From assembly GCA_036506155.1 (NCBI GenBank), contig DASXSF010000138.1, positions 1 through 64,000 of the forward strand: 64,000 bases of DNA, given 5' to 3'. This document shows positions 43,116-51,538 of this stretch, piece after piece. The number at the start of each line of letters is the position of its first letter. Within the stretch, counting starts at the first letter, position 1. The position numbers and the translations under genes are program-made. The notes under the pieces were generated by a model. The model saw only the letters and a program-made list of their open reading frames with translations, did no database searches and was not told the origin of the DNA. Origin of the DNA: DASXRA01 sp036506155. Its GTDB lineage: Bacteria; Actinomycetota; Actinomycetes; Mycobacteriales; Jatrophihabitantaceae.

Positions 43116-44143
43116 GTCGCGGCCTCCTGCCGCTCGATCGCGGTCACGGGAATCACGCTCTTGCTACCGGTCCATTTCTCGCGGCGCCGCGAGAGCCACA
43201 AGTTGATGAGCACGGCGATGACGATGATCACGAACATCGTCCATGCCGTGGCCGAGGCGAGGCCGAGGCGGTCGTTGGTCCAGCCCTGCTCGTACATGAG
43301 CAGGCCCAGCGTCTGGTACTGCCGCCCGGTGCCACCGATCGGCAACCCCTGAGGCTCGTACAGCAACGGCTCGCCGAACAGCTGCGTCGCGCCGATCGTC
43401 GAGACGATGATCGTGAAGAGGATCGTCGGACGGATCCCGGGGATCGTCACATTGAGGAACTGCTTCCACCGTGACGCGCCGTCGATAGCGGCGGCCTCGT
43501 AGAGCGTGTTGTCGATTGTCTGCATCGCGGCGAGGTAGATCAGCGCGTTGTAGCCGGTCCAGCGCCAGGTCACAATCGTCGAGACCGCGATCTGGCTCGC
43601 CCACTTGTTGTTCTGCCAGTCCACCATCGGCAGGTGGAAGATGCCGTGCAGGAACCAGTTGATGAGTCCGGTGTCCTTGTTGAACAGCTGAACGAAGATG
43701 ACGCTCGCCGCCGCCAGGCTGGTCGCATAGGGCATGAGCAGCGAGATCCGGAAGAATGTGCGCCCGCGCAGCCTGTAGTTGAGCAGATGCGCGATGGCCA
43801 GTGCCATGCACAGCTGTGGAACGGTCGAAATGACGCCGATGGTGATGGTGTTCTTGAACGCGTTCCAGAAGAAGTCGTTCGTAAACAGGTTGTGGTAATT
43901 GGCGAACCCAACCCACTTTTGTTTGTTGTAGGTGGTCAGCCGCACGTCGTGCAGCGACACCCACGCCGTGTTGATCCACGGATACAAACTGAAGGCTGCG
44001 AAGACGACGAAGAACGGCGCTACGTAGGCATAGGCCACTCGCCCGCCTGGTCGGATGCGGTGCCGGCGCCTACGGGACGTGGTAGGCCCGGGTGACACGG
44101 GCTGTGCCGTGTCACCCTGGGCCGTCGTCGTAGTGAGCGTCAT
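43112..44143 (-). CDS. cebF: Sugar ABC transporter permease (MalF/CebF type)
   Basis: 343 residues. After a polar N-terminus with SRRRRHRIRPGGRVA, the first membrane helix is VAYAYVAPFFVVFAAFSLYP. Six hydrophobic segments are seen. The EAA loop reads LYEAAAIDGASRWKQFLNVT followed by IPGIRPTI. It pairs with the MalG-like subunit, whose start overlaps its stop. No ATPase gene is in the cluster, as in Streptomyces, where MsiK serves several sugar transporters. Confidence 0.88.
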   Translation of the reverse strand: MTLTTTTAQGDTAQPVSPGPTTSRRRRHRIRPGGRVAYAYVAPFFVVFAAFSLYPWINTAWVSLHDVRLTTYNKQKWVGFANYHNLFTNDFFWNAFKNTITIGVISTVPQLCMALAIAHLLNYRLRGRTFFRISLLMPYATSLAAASVIFVQLFNKDTGLINWFLHGIFHLPMVDWQNNKWASQIAVSTIVTWRWTGYNALIYLAAMQTIDNTLYEAAAIDGASRWKQFLNVTIPGIRPTILFTIIVSTIGATQLFGEPLLYEPQGLPIGGTGRQYQTLGLLMYEQGWTNDRLGLASATAWTMFVIIVIAVLINLWLSRRREKWTGSKSVIPVTAIERQEAAT

Positions 44144-44225
44144 TCCCCCGCCTTTGCGTGAGCTCGCCCGGCGGGCCAGCGCAGGGGTTGCCGTCCGCGC
44201 CGGACGAGGTTTCGCCGCCGGCTTA

Positions 44226-45599
44226 TCAGCCGGTTACCTGCTGGATTGCCTTGAGCGCGTCGTTGAATGCCTTGTCCGGACTGGTCCCTCTAGTCTCCAC
44301 GTTGGTCAACTGCGTGGTGAAGGCGTTCTGGATCTGCGTGTCGTAGAGGCCGATCGGCGGGATCTTCATCTTGCTGGCGATGTCGGTGAAGATCTTGCCG
44401 GACGGGGCGTTGCTGAAGTAGGCGTCCATGTGGTTCTGGATGGCCGGGCTCTGGTCGGCCGTCTGGCTGGACGGGAAGTTGCCGACCTTGGTGAACCAGG
44501 TCTCCTGCTGCGCAGGCGCGGTCACCCACTCGACGAACTTGATCGCGGCTTCCTTGTTCTTGGCCGCGGATGGCACGCCGACCCACGAACCGCCCCAGTT
44601 GGTGGCGCCACCGGGCAGCACAGGAGCGATGCTCCACTTGCCCTTGTAGGCATCGCCGGCCTGGCCCTTGATGTAGCCGGCCATCCACGCCGGGCAGGCG
44701 ATCGTGGCGAAGGCACCGGACTGGAACGCCTTGTTCCACTGGTCCGAGAACTGCTGCAGGCCAGCCGTGATCTTCGCCTGGGCGGCCTGGGTGGCGAACT
44801 GCCAGGCGTTGTGCACACCGTCGCTGTTCTCGACGTCCGGGGTGCCGTCGGCCTTGTTGTACGCCTCGTTGCCCTGGTAGACGGCGGTGCTGAAGATACT
44901 GGCCGCGCTGTCGACGAAGTGGCTGTTCGACGCCTTGGTGCTCGAGGCCTGGTACTGCTTGCCGAAGTTGATGAAGTCGTCCCAGGTCTTCAGCTTGGCC
45001 GCGACCTGATCGGGCTGGTACGGCAGGCCGGCCTGCTTGTACAGGTCGGAGCGGTAGCAGATCGCCTCGGGTCCGATATCGGTGCCGAGGCCGACGGTCT
45101 TGCCGTCGTGGTTCGTGGCGAGATTCCACTTCCAGTCGTAGAACGTCGACTTGAGCTGGGCCGTCTCGGGCAGCGAGCTGAAGTCGACGAACTGGTCGGC
45201 GTGGTTCTGCTCGACGTCGGCCACGAAGCCGATCTCGATCCCCTGGACGTCGTCGAGCCCGCTACCGGATGCCAGCCGGGTCTTCAGCCTGGTCCAGTAA
45301 TCCGCCGACTGCTCGACGTCGTCCTCCTTGATCGTGACGTTCGGGCACAGCTGGTGGTACGCGTCGTACAGCCCGGCTTCCTTGAAGCCGAAGGTGCCGA
45401 ACAACCCGACGGTCAGCGTGATTGGGTCGCTGGTGCCGCACTGGCTGGCGGCCGTGTTGCTGGTGCTAGGGCTGCCGGTGCCTGTGCCGGTGTTGCCGCC
45501 GGCGGATGACTTCTTGCTGGACGAGCACGCGGCCGCGAGCAGTGCCGCCGCCGCGACAACACCCGCCACTCGCACGGCTCGGGTGTAGCTGTGGCCCAT
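44226..45599 (-). CDS. cebE: Extracellular sugar-binding lipoprotein (CebE-like)
   Basis: 457 residues with AGGAGGCACC before the ATG at 45599. A lipoprotein signal is present: VRVAGVVAAAALLAAACSSS, with the lipidated Cys in LAAAC near residue 25, then a Ser/Gly/Thr linker. The SBP_bac_1 fold follows (ITLTVGLFGTFGFKEAGLYD, GLDDVQGIEIGFVADVEQNH). CUT1-type binding proteins deliver oligosaccharides to the membrane permeases; cluster order suggests cellobiose or cello-oligosaccharides. The LacI operator at 45632-45649 lies 33 bases upstream. Confidence 0.9.
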   Translation of the reverse strand: MGHSYTRAVRVAGVVAAAALLAAACSSSKKSSAGGNTGTGTGSPSTSNTAASQCGTSDPITLTVGLFGTFGFKEAGLYDAYHQLCPNVTIKEDDVEQSADYWTRLKTRLASGSGLDDVQGIEIGFVADVEQNHADQFVDFSSLPETAQLKSTFYDWKWNLATNHDGKTVGLGTDIGPEAICYRSDLYKQAGLPYQPDQVAAKLKTWDDFINFGKQYQASSTKASNSHFVDSAASIFSTAVYQGNEAYNKADGTPDVENSDGVHNAWQFATQAAQAKITAGLQQFSDQWNKAFQSGAFATIACPAWMAGYIKGQAGDAYKGKWSIAPVLPGGATNWGGSWVGVPSAAKNKEAAIKFVEWVTAPAQQETWFTKVGNFPSSQTADQSPAIQNHMDAYFSNAPSGKIFTDIASKMKIPPIGLYDTQIQNAFTTQLTNVETRGTSPDKAFNDALKAIQQVTG

Positions 45600-45631
45600 A
45601 TGGTGCCTCCTGGTGAGCAGGCCGGGGATTT

Positions 45632-45649
45632 CGTGAGAGCGCTCTCACG
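45632..45649. promoter_or_regulatory. LacI/CebR-type operator upstream of the sugar-transport operon
   Basis: CGTGAGAGCGCTCTCACG is a perfect 18-base palindrome with the central GAGCGCTC typical of LacI-family sites. It resembles the Streptomyces CebR box TGGGAGCGCTCCCA (11 of 14 core positions or better by eye). It should block transcription of the binding-protein, permease and glucosidase genes when sugar is absent. Confidence 0.85.
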
Positions 45650-45736
45650 GGCGTGGCTAGGGTGGGCCACGGCGGCGGCGATGTCAAGAGTCGCCGCCCG
45701 TTTCGCCCGGTCGAGCAGCCGGATCGTTATTCGATC

Positions 45737-46768
45737 TCAGGTGCTGTCACGTTTCACGACCTCGACCGGCAGCACCGTCGCGTGAGGCGGGTCCTCACCG
45801 GCGACCCGCTGGAGCAGCAACTGCGCCATGGTGCGGCCGAGGTCGGCGACGGGTTGCCGGACGGTCGTCAGTTGCGGAACGGTCAGCTCCGCCTCGCGCA
45901 GGTCGTCGAAGCCGACGACCGCCACGTCGTCCGGCACTCGCCGCCCGGATTGCTCGATTGCTCGCATTGCGCCGATCGCCATCAGGTCGGACGCCGCGAA
46001 CACGGCGTCGATGTCCGGAGCGGCGGCGAGCAGCGTGCGCATCGTGCTGTGCCCGCCCTCCACGGTGAAGTCGCCGGCAGCAACCAACCGCCGGGACACC
46101 CTGCGTCCGAACCCCTGCAGTGCGAGCCGGTATCCGGTGAGCCGGTCCTGGCCGGCACACATGTCCTGTGGCCCGGCGATCGTCGCAACGTGTTTGGCGC
46201 CACGCTGAATGAGCAACTCCGTGGCTGCGCGGCCACCGGCGACATTGTCGGAGTCGACGTAACACAGCGAAGGATCGCCGGACAGCGGCCGGCCGTTCAG
46301 CACCGTGGGCACGCCGAGCCGTTCCAACGACTGGGGCAACCGGTCGTCGCCGTGTAGGGACAACAACAGCACGCCGTCGACGTGGCCGCCGGCGGCGTAG
46401 TGCTCGAAGTGTTCCGCCTCCGCGGCCGTCGGAGCGGTGACGAAGATGAGCTGTAGCCCGGCGGCGGCGATCTGTGCGTGTGCCGCGTGCAGCAACGCGA
46501 AGAAGTAGGGCTCGGTGAACAGGCGAACCTCGCTCTCGGCGACGAGGAACGCGATCGAGTCGCTGCGTCGTGTGACCAGCGAGCGTGCCGCGCGGTTCGG
46601 CGCGTAGGCCGTTTCGCGCGCCGCTTCCAGCACCGCCTGGCGCGCATCCTCGCTGACGTTCGCGGCGCCCCGCAGGACACGGCTCGCAGTCGCGCGCGAC
46701 ACACCGGCCCGTGCCGCGACGACCTCGAGGGTTGGCGGCCGGTCCGCCGGACGTCGGTCCTGCGCCAC
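45737..46768 (-). CDS. cebR: LacI-family repressor (CebR-like)
   Basis: 343 residues from the GTG at 46768, chosen because AGGAGGTG (46774-46781) sits just before it; the ATG at 46789 lies upstream of this site. The N-terminal helix-turn-helix and hinge are TLEVVAARAGVSRATASRVL and NVSEDARQAVLEAARETAYA. The periplasmic-binding-like effector domain follows (DSIAFLVAESEVRLFTEPYF to the C-terminus RVAGEDPPHATVLPVEVVKR). It should repress the downstream sugar operon and itself through the two operators, released by cellobiose or a related sugar. Confidence 0.9.
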   Translation of the reverse strand: MAQDRRPADRPPTLEVVAARAGVSRATASRVLRGAANVSEDARQAVLEAARETAYAPNRAARSLVTRRSDSIAFLVAESEVRLFTEPYFFALLHAAHAQIAAAGLQLIFVTAPTAAEAEHFEHYAAGGHVDGVLLLSLHGDDRLPQSLERLGVPTVLNGRPLSGDPSLCYVDSDNVAGGRAATELLIQRGAKHVATIAGPQDMCAGQDRLTGYRLALQGFGRRVSRRLVAAGDFTVEGGHSTMRTLLAAAPDIDAVFAASDLMAIGAMRAIEQSGRRVPDDVAVVGFDDLREAELTVPQLTTVRQPVADLGRTMAQLLLQRVAGEDPPHATVLPVEVVKRDST

Positions 46769-46808
46769 CTGGGCACCTCCTGCCACCATGGATACGCCGG
46801 GAGTGTAA

Positions 46809-46822
46809 TGGGAGCGCTGTCA
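46809..46822. promoter_or_regulatory. LacI/CebR-type operator upstream of the repressor gene
   Basis: TGGGAGCGCTGTCA has one near-perfect CebR-like half (TGGGAGCGCT) and an imperfect second half. It is 41 bases upstream of the repressor start, which suggests negative autoregulation. Confidence 0.75.
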
Positions 46823-47042
46823 CGCGTATTCGATCTTGCTCGGAAAGATCTTGCTACGGCGTCTTGCGGAGCGCGGACCGAGCGAGTAGACATTGCGCTA
46901 CGCCGCACCGCAGGGTGGGGCGGACCGGAAGGAAAGCGGGTTCGCGTTCACCGGGCGACCGGTGGACAGCACGGGTGACGACGTGCGGGCCGGTGGAGCT
47001 TCCGGGAGGCCGCGAGGCGTCACGGGCTCGCGGTCGACGGTC

Positions 47043-47082
47043 GGCCCCTCGGACTCATACTTCGAGGGGCCGGCTTTCTTTT
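47043..47082 (+). terminator. Hairpin with T-rich tail, copy 1 of a repeated palindrome
   Basis: GGCCCCTCG (47043-47051) pairs with CGAGGGGCC (47063-47071) around GACTCATACTT, followed by GGCTTTCTTTT. Structurally it is a good intrinsic terminator on the plus strand. The stem and loop recur almost unchanged at 47175-47203. Confidence 0.6.
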
Positions 47083-47174
47083 GAATGTCGGCTGGGTAAA
47101 TCGCCGCCGGGGTTGGGTTTATTTGGTCGCCTGTCGCTCGTTGGTGCGCCAAGGCGGCGTCGCTCAGATGAGTC

Positions 47175-47203
47175 GGCCCCTCGAACTCATACTTCGAGGG
47201 GTC
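47175..47203 (+). repeat. Copy 2 of the repeated palindrome
   Basis: CCCCTCGAA (47177-47185) pairs with TTCGAGGGG (47193-47201) around CTCATAC. Aligned with copy 1, the stretch GGCCCCTCG-ACTCATACTTCGAGGGG is the same apart from one base. There is no T tail here, so termination is less likely. Two copies 134 bases apart suggest a dispersed repeat family. Confidence 0.6.
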
Positions 47204-47450
47204 GGCGCCCTGGTTGTACCGCCCATTCGGCACAGAGGGGTGGAGGCTCGCCAGACCCCGGATGAATCTCACGTTACATCGGGCGGTTCGAAGCCGACGC
47301 CTCGGTCGTGGCACAATGTGGCGCTGAGTACCGGCTGCGAGAGCGGACCCTCTCACCGTCCTCGGGCCAGTCCACCCGGTCGCTCGCAGCCCGCGAACCC
47401 CACCAGCGGAATGCCGCGCGTCCCACAACCAGCTGGAGCACATACACATC

Positions 47451-47909
47451 GTGGCCACCAAGATCAAGCTCATGCGTCTGGGCAAGATGCGCGAGCCGCA
47501 CTACCGCATCGTCGTCGCTGACGCCCGCACCAAACGCGACGGCCGTTCGATCGAGACGATCGGCGAGTACCACCCCAAGAGCGATCCGTCACTTATCAAG
47601 CTCGACAGCGAGCGCACCGCCTACTGGCTCGGCGTCGGTGCCCAGCCCACGGAGGCGGTCACCGCCATCCTGAAGGCGACGGGCGACTGGCAGAAGTTCA
47701 AAGGCGAGCCCGCTCCGGAGCCGCTGAAGGTGCCGGCCACGAAGCCGAGCAAGCTCGAGCGCTTCAACGCGGCGCTGGCCGAGGTGCAAGGCGTTCCGGA
47801 CACCGAGGCCACTACGCCGAGGAAGCGCGCCGCCAAGAAGGCTGCGCCGAAGGCCGCCGAAGCGGAGGCAGAGGCGGACGACGCAGCCGAGCCGACGACG
47901 GAGGGCTGA
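47451..47909 (+). CDS. rpsP: 30S ribosomal protein S16
   Basis: 152 residues from the GTG at 47451 (MATKIKLMRLGKMREPHYRI). The S16 core (VVADARTKRDGRSIETIGEY, TAYWLGVGAQPTEAVTAILK) fills the first 85 residues. The C-terminal 65 residues are an Ala/Lys/Glu-rich tail (TPRKRAAKKAAPKAAEAEAE), an extension common in actinobacteria. It is part of the small-subunit 5' domain. It opens the rpsP-KH-rimM-trmD operon, with one base between its stop and the next start. Confidence 0.96.
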   Translation: MATKIKLMRLGKMREPHYRIVVADARTKRDGRSIETIGEYHPKSDPSLIKLDSERTAYWLGVGAQPTEAVTAILKATGDWQKFKGEPAPEPLKVPATKPSKLERFNAALAEVQGVPDTEATTPRKRAAKKAAPKAAEAEAEADDAAEPTTEG

Positions 47910-47910
47910 C

Positions 47911-48147
47911 GTGCTCGAGGAGGCCCTCGAGCACCTCGTCCGCGGCATCGTGGATCATCCGGACGACGTACGGGTCGACATGGTGAACAACCGCCGCGGC
48001 TCGCGGCTGGAGATCCGCGTGCACCCGGACGACCTCGGCCGCGTCATCGGTCGCGGTGGGCGTACCGCCAGGGCATTGCGCCAGGTGATCACCGGCGTCG
48101 GCGGCAAGGGCATTCGAGTGGACGTAATCGACGTCGACCAACACTGA
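47911..48147 (+). CDS. khpA: KH-domain RNA-binding protein (KhpA)
   Basis: 78 residues from a GTG. A single type II KH domain with the G-x-x-G loop in RVIGRGGRTARALRQVI; the start LEEALEHLVRGIVDHPDDVR is typical. KhpA proteins bind small RNAs and mRNAs and are conserved between rpsP and rimM in Gram-positive bacteria, as here. Confidence 0.93.
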   Translation: MLEEALEHLVRGIVDHPDDVRVDMVNNRRGSRLEIRVHPDDLGRVIGRGGRTARALRQVITGVGGKGIRVDVIDVDQH

Positions 48148-48148
48148 A

Positions 48149-48661
48149 GTGGCCGGCGAGGACGAGCTGATCGTGGTGGGCCGCGTCGGGCCGCCGCACG
48201 GCGTGCACGGCGCGGTCGTGGTCCAGCCGTTCACCGACGCGCCTGACGAGCGATTCGCGCCCGGCTGCGAGCTGCAGACCGGCGGCGACCCGCTAACCGT
48301 CGCGTCGTCGCGCTGGCAGGGCAGGCGGCTGATCGTCGAGTTTGCCGGTGTCGCCGACCGGGATGCCGCCCACGCGCTGCACGGCATCGACCTGCGCGTG
48401 CCGGCGGGCAGCCGTCCTGCCCTCGACGACCCGAACCACTATTACGACACCGACCTGATCGGCCTTGCCGCCAGCGCCGTCGACGGCACGCCGCTGGGCG
48501 CGGTACGCGATGTCGTGCACGCTCCGGCAGGCGATTACCTAGTCGTCGAGGTGGGCGGCCGGGAGCGACTCGTTCCGTTCGTCGCGACGATCGTGCCCGT
48601 GGTGGACGTCGCAGGGGGGCGGGTCGTCGTCGATCCCCCGGAGGGACTGCTCGACCTATGA
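48149..48661 (+). CDS. rimM: Ribosome maturation factor RimM
   Basis: 170 residues from a GTG one base after the khpA stop. The N-terminal beta-barrel (VVGRVGPPHGVHGAVVVQPF) and the C-terminal PRC barrel (YYDTDLIGLAASAVDGTPLG, PAGDYLVVEVGGRERLVPFV) are both present. RimM helps 16S rRNA processing and assembly of the 30S head, binding S19. Its end overlaps the trmD start by four bases. Confidence 0.95.
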   Translation: MAGEDELIVVGRVGPPHGVHGAVVVQPFTDAPDERFAPGCELQTGGDPLTVASSRWQGRRLIVEFAGVADRDAAHALHGIDLRVPAGSRPALDDPNHYYDTDLIGLAASAVDGTPLGAVRDVVHAPAGDYLVVEVGGRERLVPFVATIVPVVDVAGGRVVVDPPEGLLDL

Positions 48662-49344
48662 GGATCGACGTCGTGACGATCTTCCCCGAGTACCTGGCGC
48701 CACTGCGCCAGTCGCTACTGGGGAAGGCGATCGGGCGCGGCGATGTCGACCTGCGTGTCCACGATCTGCGTACCTGGACCGATGACGTACACCGCACTGT
48801 CGACGATGCCCCGTACGGCGGCGGGCCGGGGATGGTCATGCTGCCCGAGCCCTGGGGCCGCGCGCTCGACGACCTCGCTCCGGCCGGCAAGGTCCAACCG
48901 CGACTGCTCATCCCATCGCCGGCGGGGCTGCCGTTCACGCAGGCGATGGCACGTGAACTGGCCGGTGAGCCCTGGCTCGTGCTGGCCTGCGGCCGCTACG
49001 AGGGCATCGATGCGCGGGTCGCGGAATACGCGGCACTGCGCATGCGGGTGGACGAGGTCAGCATCGGCGACTACGTGCTCGCCGGTGGCGAAGCTGCCGT
49101 ACTGGTGATCGTCGAGGCAATCAGCCGCCTGCTGCCCGGGGTGCTCGGCAACGCCGAGTCCGCGGTGGACGACTCGTTCAGCGACGGCCTGCTCGAGGGC
49201 CCGGCATACACCAGGCCCGCATCCTGGAGGGGCCTGTCCGTGCCGGCTGTGCTGCTGTCCGGCAACCACGCCGAGATCGCGCGCTGGCGGGCCGAGCGGT
49301 CTCGGCTGCGCACCGAGCAGCGCCGCCCGGATCTGCTGAAGTAG
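48658..49344 (+). CDS. trmD: tRNA (guanine-N1)-methyltransferase
   Basis: 228 residues. SPOUT-fold trefoil-knot motifs: MRIDVVTIFPEYLAPLRQSL, DDAPYGGGPGMVMLPEP, LACGRYEGIDARV and SIGDYVLAGGEAAVLVIVEA, then GVLGNAESAVDDSF. It methylates G37 of tRNAs using S-adenosylmethionine to prevent frameshifting. Length and all motifs are normal. A 147-base gap precedes rplS. Confidence 0.96.
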   Translation: MRIDVVTIFPEYLAPLRQSLLGKAIGRGDVDLRVHDLRTWTDDVHRTVDDAPYGGGPGMVMLPEPWGRALDDLAPAGKVQPRLLIPSPAGLPFTQAMARELAGEPWLVLACGRYEGIDARVAEYAALRMRVDEVSIGDYVLAGGEAAVLVIVEAISRLLPGVLGNAESAVDDSFSDGLLEGPAYTRPASWRGLSVPAVLLSGNHAEIARWRAERSRLRTEQRRPDLLK

Positions 49345-49491
49345 CGCCCGGTTTCGCGCCGGCGACGCCGGTATGGCACCATCGAGTGGTTGCCCAGCGC
49401 CGGTAGGGCGTGTGGCGGCGACTCCCGTAAGCGTCGGCATGACAGACACGCACGCCGGCCACGAGCACATATTTCGAAGGATGCGAGACCG

Positions 49492-49848
49492 ATGAACACG
49501 CTCGACACCGTCGATGCCGAGTCGCTGCGTTCCGACATTCCCGACTTCCGGCCCGGCGACACCCTGAAGGTCCACGTCCGCGTGGTCGAGGGTTCGCGCT
49601 CGCGTGTCCAGGTCTTCCAGGGCGTCGTGATCCGCCGCCAGGGCGGGGGTCTGCGCGAGACGTTCACGGTCCGCAAGATCAGTTTCGGGGTTGGCGTCGA
49701 ACGCACGTTCCCGGTGCACACGCCGATCATCGACAAGATCGAAGTTGTCACCCGCGGCGATGTGCGAAGGGCCAAGCTCTACTACCTGCGTGACCTGCGG
49801 GGCAAGGCCGCCAAGATCAAGGAAAAGCGGGAGACGGTCGCCCGCTGA
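49492..49848 (+). CDS. rplS: 50S ribosomal protein L19
   Basis: 118 residues from the ATG at 49492, preceded by GAAGGA. The L19 sequence is clear: LRSDIPDFRPGDTLKVHVRV, QVFQGVVIRRQGGGLRETFT, FPVHTPIIDKIEVV and RRAKLYYLRDLRGKAAKIKE. It contacts the 30S-50S interface. Normal length. Confidence 0.96.
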   Translation: MNTLDTVDAESLRSDIPDFRPGDTLKVHVRVVEGSRSRVQVFQGVVIRRQGGGLRETFTVRKISFGVGVERTFPVHTPIIDKIEVVTRGDVRRAKLYYLRDLRGKAAKIKEKRETVAR

Positions 49849-49870
49849 GCCGTTGGCGGACGACGAACGG

Positions 49871-51055
49871 ATGGCCGATGACCAAGCGCGGCGTGGCGCC
49901 GGCGCGGGCGAGGCCCGCGCGGGCCAGCTGGAGTCCGATGAAGCTGCGCGCAACGGTGAGCCGGCGGATTCATCGGTAGGCGACCCGCCTGCCGCGTCGC
50001 CCGCAGTCGACGAGCCCGCCGACCCCCAGGCAATCGATCCACCCGCGGAGTCGGCGGTAGTCGACGCGCGGCCCGCTCCTGACGACGACGCCCCGGCGCG
50101 CCCGGCCGAGGCCGCCGTCCAGGGTGAGACGGCACACGAGGCCGCGACGCCACCCACCGCCCCCCCTCCTCCGCGCTGGCAGTTATGGCGGCGTCGCCGG
50201 CCGGAGAAGAAGAAGCGCAAGAAGGCTCCGTGGTGGGAACTGCCCGTCCTGATCGCGGTGGCCATCGCGGTAGCTGTACTGATCAAGACGTTCCTGGTTC
50301 AGCCGTTCTACATCCCCTCCGAGTCGATGGAGAAGACGCTGCACGGCTGTCCAGGTTGCTCCGGCGACCGGGTGCTGGTGAACAAGCTGATCTACGATCT
50401 ACGCGATCCGCATCCCGGCGACATCGTGGTGTTCCGCGCGCCGGCCAACTGGGACGAGGAGCCGACCCCGAAGTCGCCGTCGAACCCGTTCGTCAAAGGC
50501 ATCCGGTGGTTCGGGCAGCTGATCGGCTTCGTGCCGCCCGATGAGAAAGACCTCATCAAACGGGTCATCGCGGTCGGTGGGCAGACCGTCCAGTGCTGCG
50601 ACTCGCAGGGCCGCGTGCAGGTGAGCGACAACGGGGTCAACGGCCCGTGGCACTCGCTGGACGAGCCGTACATCTACCAGAACACGCCGTGGGATCCGCG
50701 CAACCGGCCCGGTCACATCAGGTCGGGCAGCGCCGACCAACGCACGTTCGGCCCGGTCACGCTTCCGCCCGGCCGGCTATGGGTGATGGGCGATCACCGC
50801 GGCGACTCCGCCGACTCTCGGTTCCATTGCATCGAAGATTCACCGACCGACCACCGATGCGGCACATCGGACACAACCGTCGGCGTGAGTTCGGTGATCG
50901 GCAAGGCGGTGCTGATCGCGTGGCCGCCGTCGCGGTGGCGCACGCTCGGCACACCCGCAACGTTCAAGCACGCCGCCGGCGCGGCGCTGCCCGTAGTTGG
51001 CGGGGTGTTGGTGATGCTGCCGGTGTTCGCGGTCCGGCGACGCCGGCGCCGTTGA
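49871..51055 (+). CDS. lepB: Signal peptidase I with a long acidic N-terminal extension
   Basis: 394 residues from the ATG at 49871; a TTG at 49853 is possible. The first 120 residues are acidic, Ala/Pro-rich and disordered-looking, followed by a basic patch (RRRRPEKKKRKKAPWW) and the membrane helix LPVLIAVAIAVAVLIKTFLV. The catalytic Ser is in YIPSESMEKTL, the general-base Lys in DLIKRVIAVGG and the conserved box GRLWVMGDHRGDSADSR. A second helix lies at the C-terminus (VVGGVLVMLPVFAVRRRRRR). It cleaves signal peptides outside the membrane. Confidence 0.94.
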   Translation: MADDQARRGAGAGEARAGQLESDEAARNGEPADSSVGDPPAASPAVDEPADPQAIDPPAESAVVDARPAPDDDAPARPAEAAVQGETAHEAATPPTAPPPPRWQLWRRRRPEKKKRKKAPWWELPVLIAVAIAVAVLIKTFLVQPFYIPSESMEKTLHGCPGCSGDRVLVNKLIYDLRDPHPGDIVVFRAPANWDEEPTPKSPSNPFVKGIRWFGQLIGFVPPDEKDLIKRVIAVGGQTVQCCDSQGRVQVSDNGVNGPWHSLDEPYIYQNTPWDPRNRPGHIRSGSADQRTFGPVTLPPGRLWVMGDHRGDSADSRFHCIEDSPTDHRCGTSDTTVGVSSVIGKAVLIAWPPSRWRTLGTPATFKHAAGAALPVVGGVLVMLPVFAVRRRRRR

Positions 51056-51534
51056 TGGACGCCGTGGCGCATCCACGCGTCGCGGGTCGGGTGCTGCTGA
51101 TCGACGACGCCTGCCGGGTGCTGCTGATCGAAAGCTTGGTCGATGTCGGCGCGCGGGACACGCACTGGATCACGCCCGGCGGCGGGACCGATCCGGGTGA
51201 GACGCCGGCGCAGGCCGCGTCGCGCGAACTGTACGAGGAGCTCGGCGTGCGCGCCGACTTGGCGACCGACGCCAGGCCGGACCATACCGACCGGGAGCGC
51301 TTCATGTTCAACGGTGGTACCTACGACCAGACCAACCACTACTTTCTTGTCCGGCTCTCCTCGGGAACGCTGGTGACGGCGCGTGGCGTGGACGACATCG
51401 AACGGTCCGTCCTGGTCGGAGAGCGCTGGTGGACCGTTGCCGAGCTGCGTGCCTCGGATGCCGCGATCTACCCGGTCGGACTCGCCGACCTGCTGACCCG
51501 ACTCTGCTGCGACGAGTCGGCACCGCCCGCGTAA
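51055..51534 (+). CDS. Nudix hydrolase
   Basis: 159 residues; the ATG shares one base with the lepB stop (TGATG). The Nudix box is GGGTDPGETPAQAASRELYE followed by ELGV, matching G-x5-E-x7-RE-x-x-E-E-x-G. The opening RVAGRVLLIDDACRVLLIES is typical of dNTP or NDP-sugar Nudix enzymes. The position between lepB and rnhB is common in actinobacteria. Substrate unknown. Confidence 0.88.
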   Translation: MDAVAHPRVAGRVLLIDDACRVLLIESLVDVGARDTHWITPGGGTDPGETPAQAASRELYEELGVRADLATDARPDHTDRERFMFNGGTYDQTNHYFLVRLSSGTLVTARGVDDIERSVLVGERWWTVAELRASDAAIYPVGLADLLTRLCCDESAPPA

Positions 51535-51538
51535 CGTC

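Larger units (their letters stand above)
46823..47450. other. Intergenic region between the sugar operon and rpsP
   Basis: No gene supported in about 630 bases. It contains two copies of a related palindrome (47043-47071 and 47177-47201) and the rpsP leader. A minus-strand open frame across it repeats the words PSKYEFEGPT and PSKYESEGPT, but these only reflect the palindromes and I do not take the frame as real. Confidence 0.6.

Noticed and set aside
46898..47485. Minus-strand frame with the repeated words PSKYEFEGPT / PSKYESEGPT
   Set aside because: The repeated words are only the translation of the two palindromes; no ribosome binding site and poor composition.
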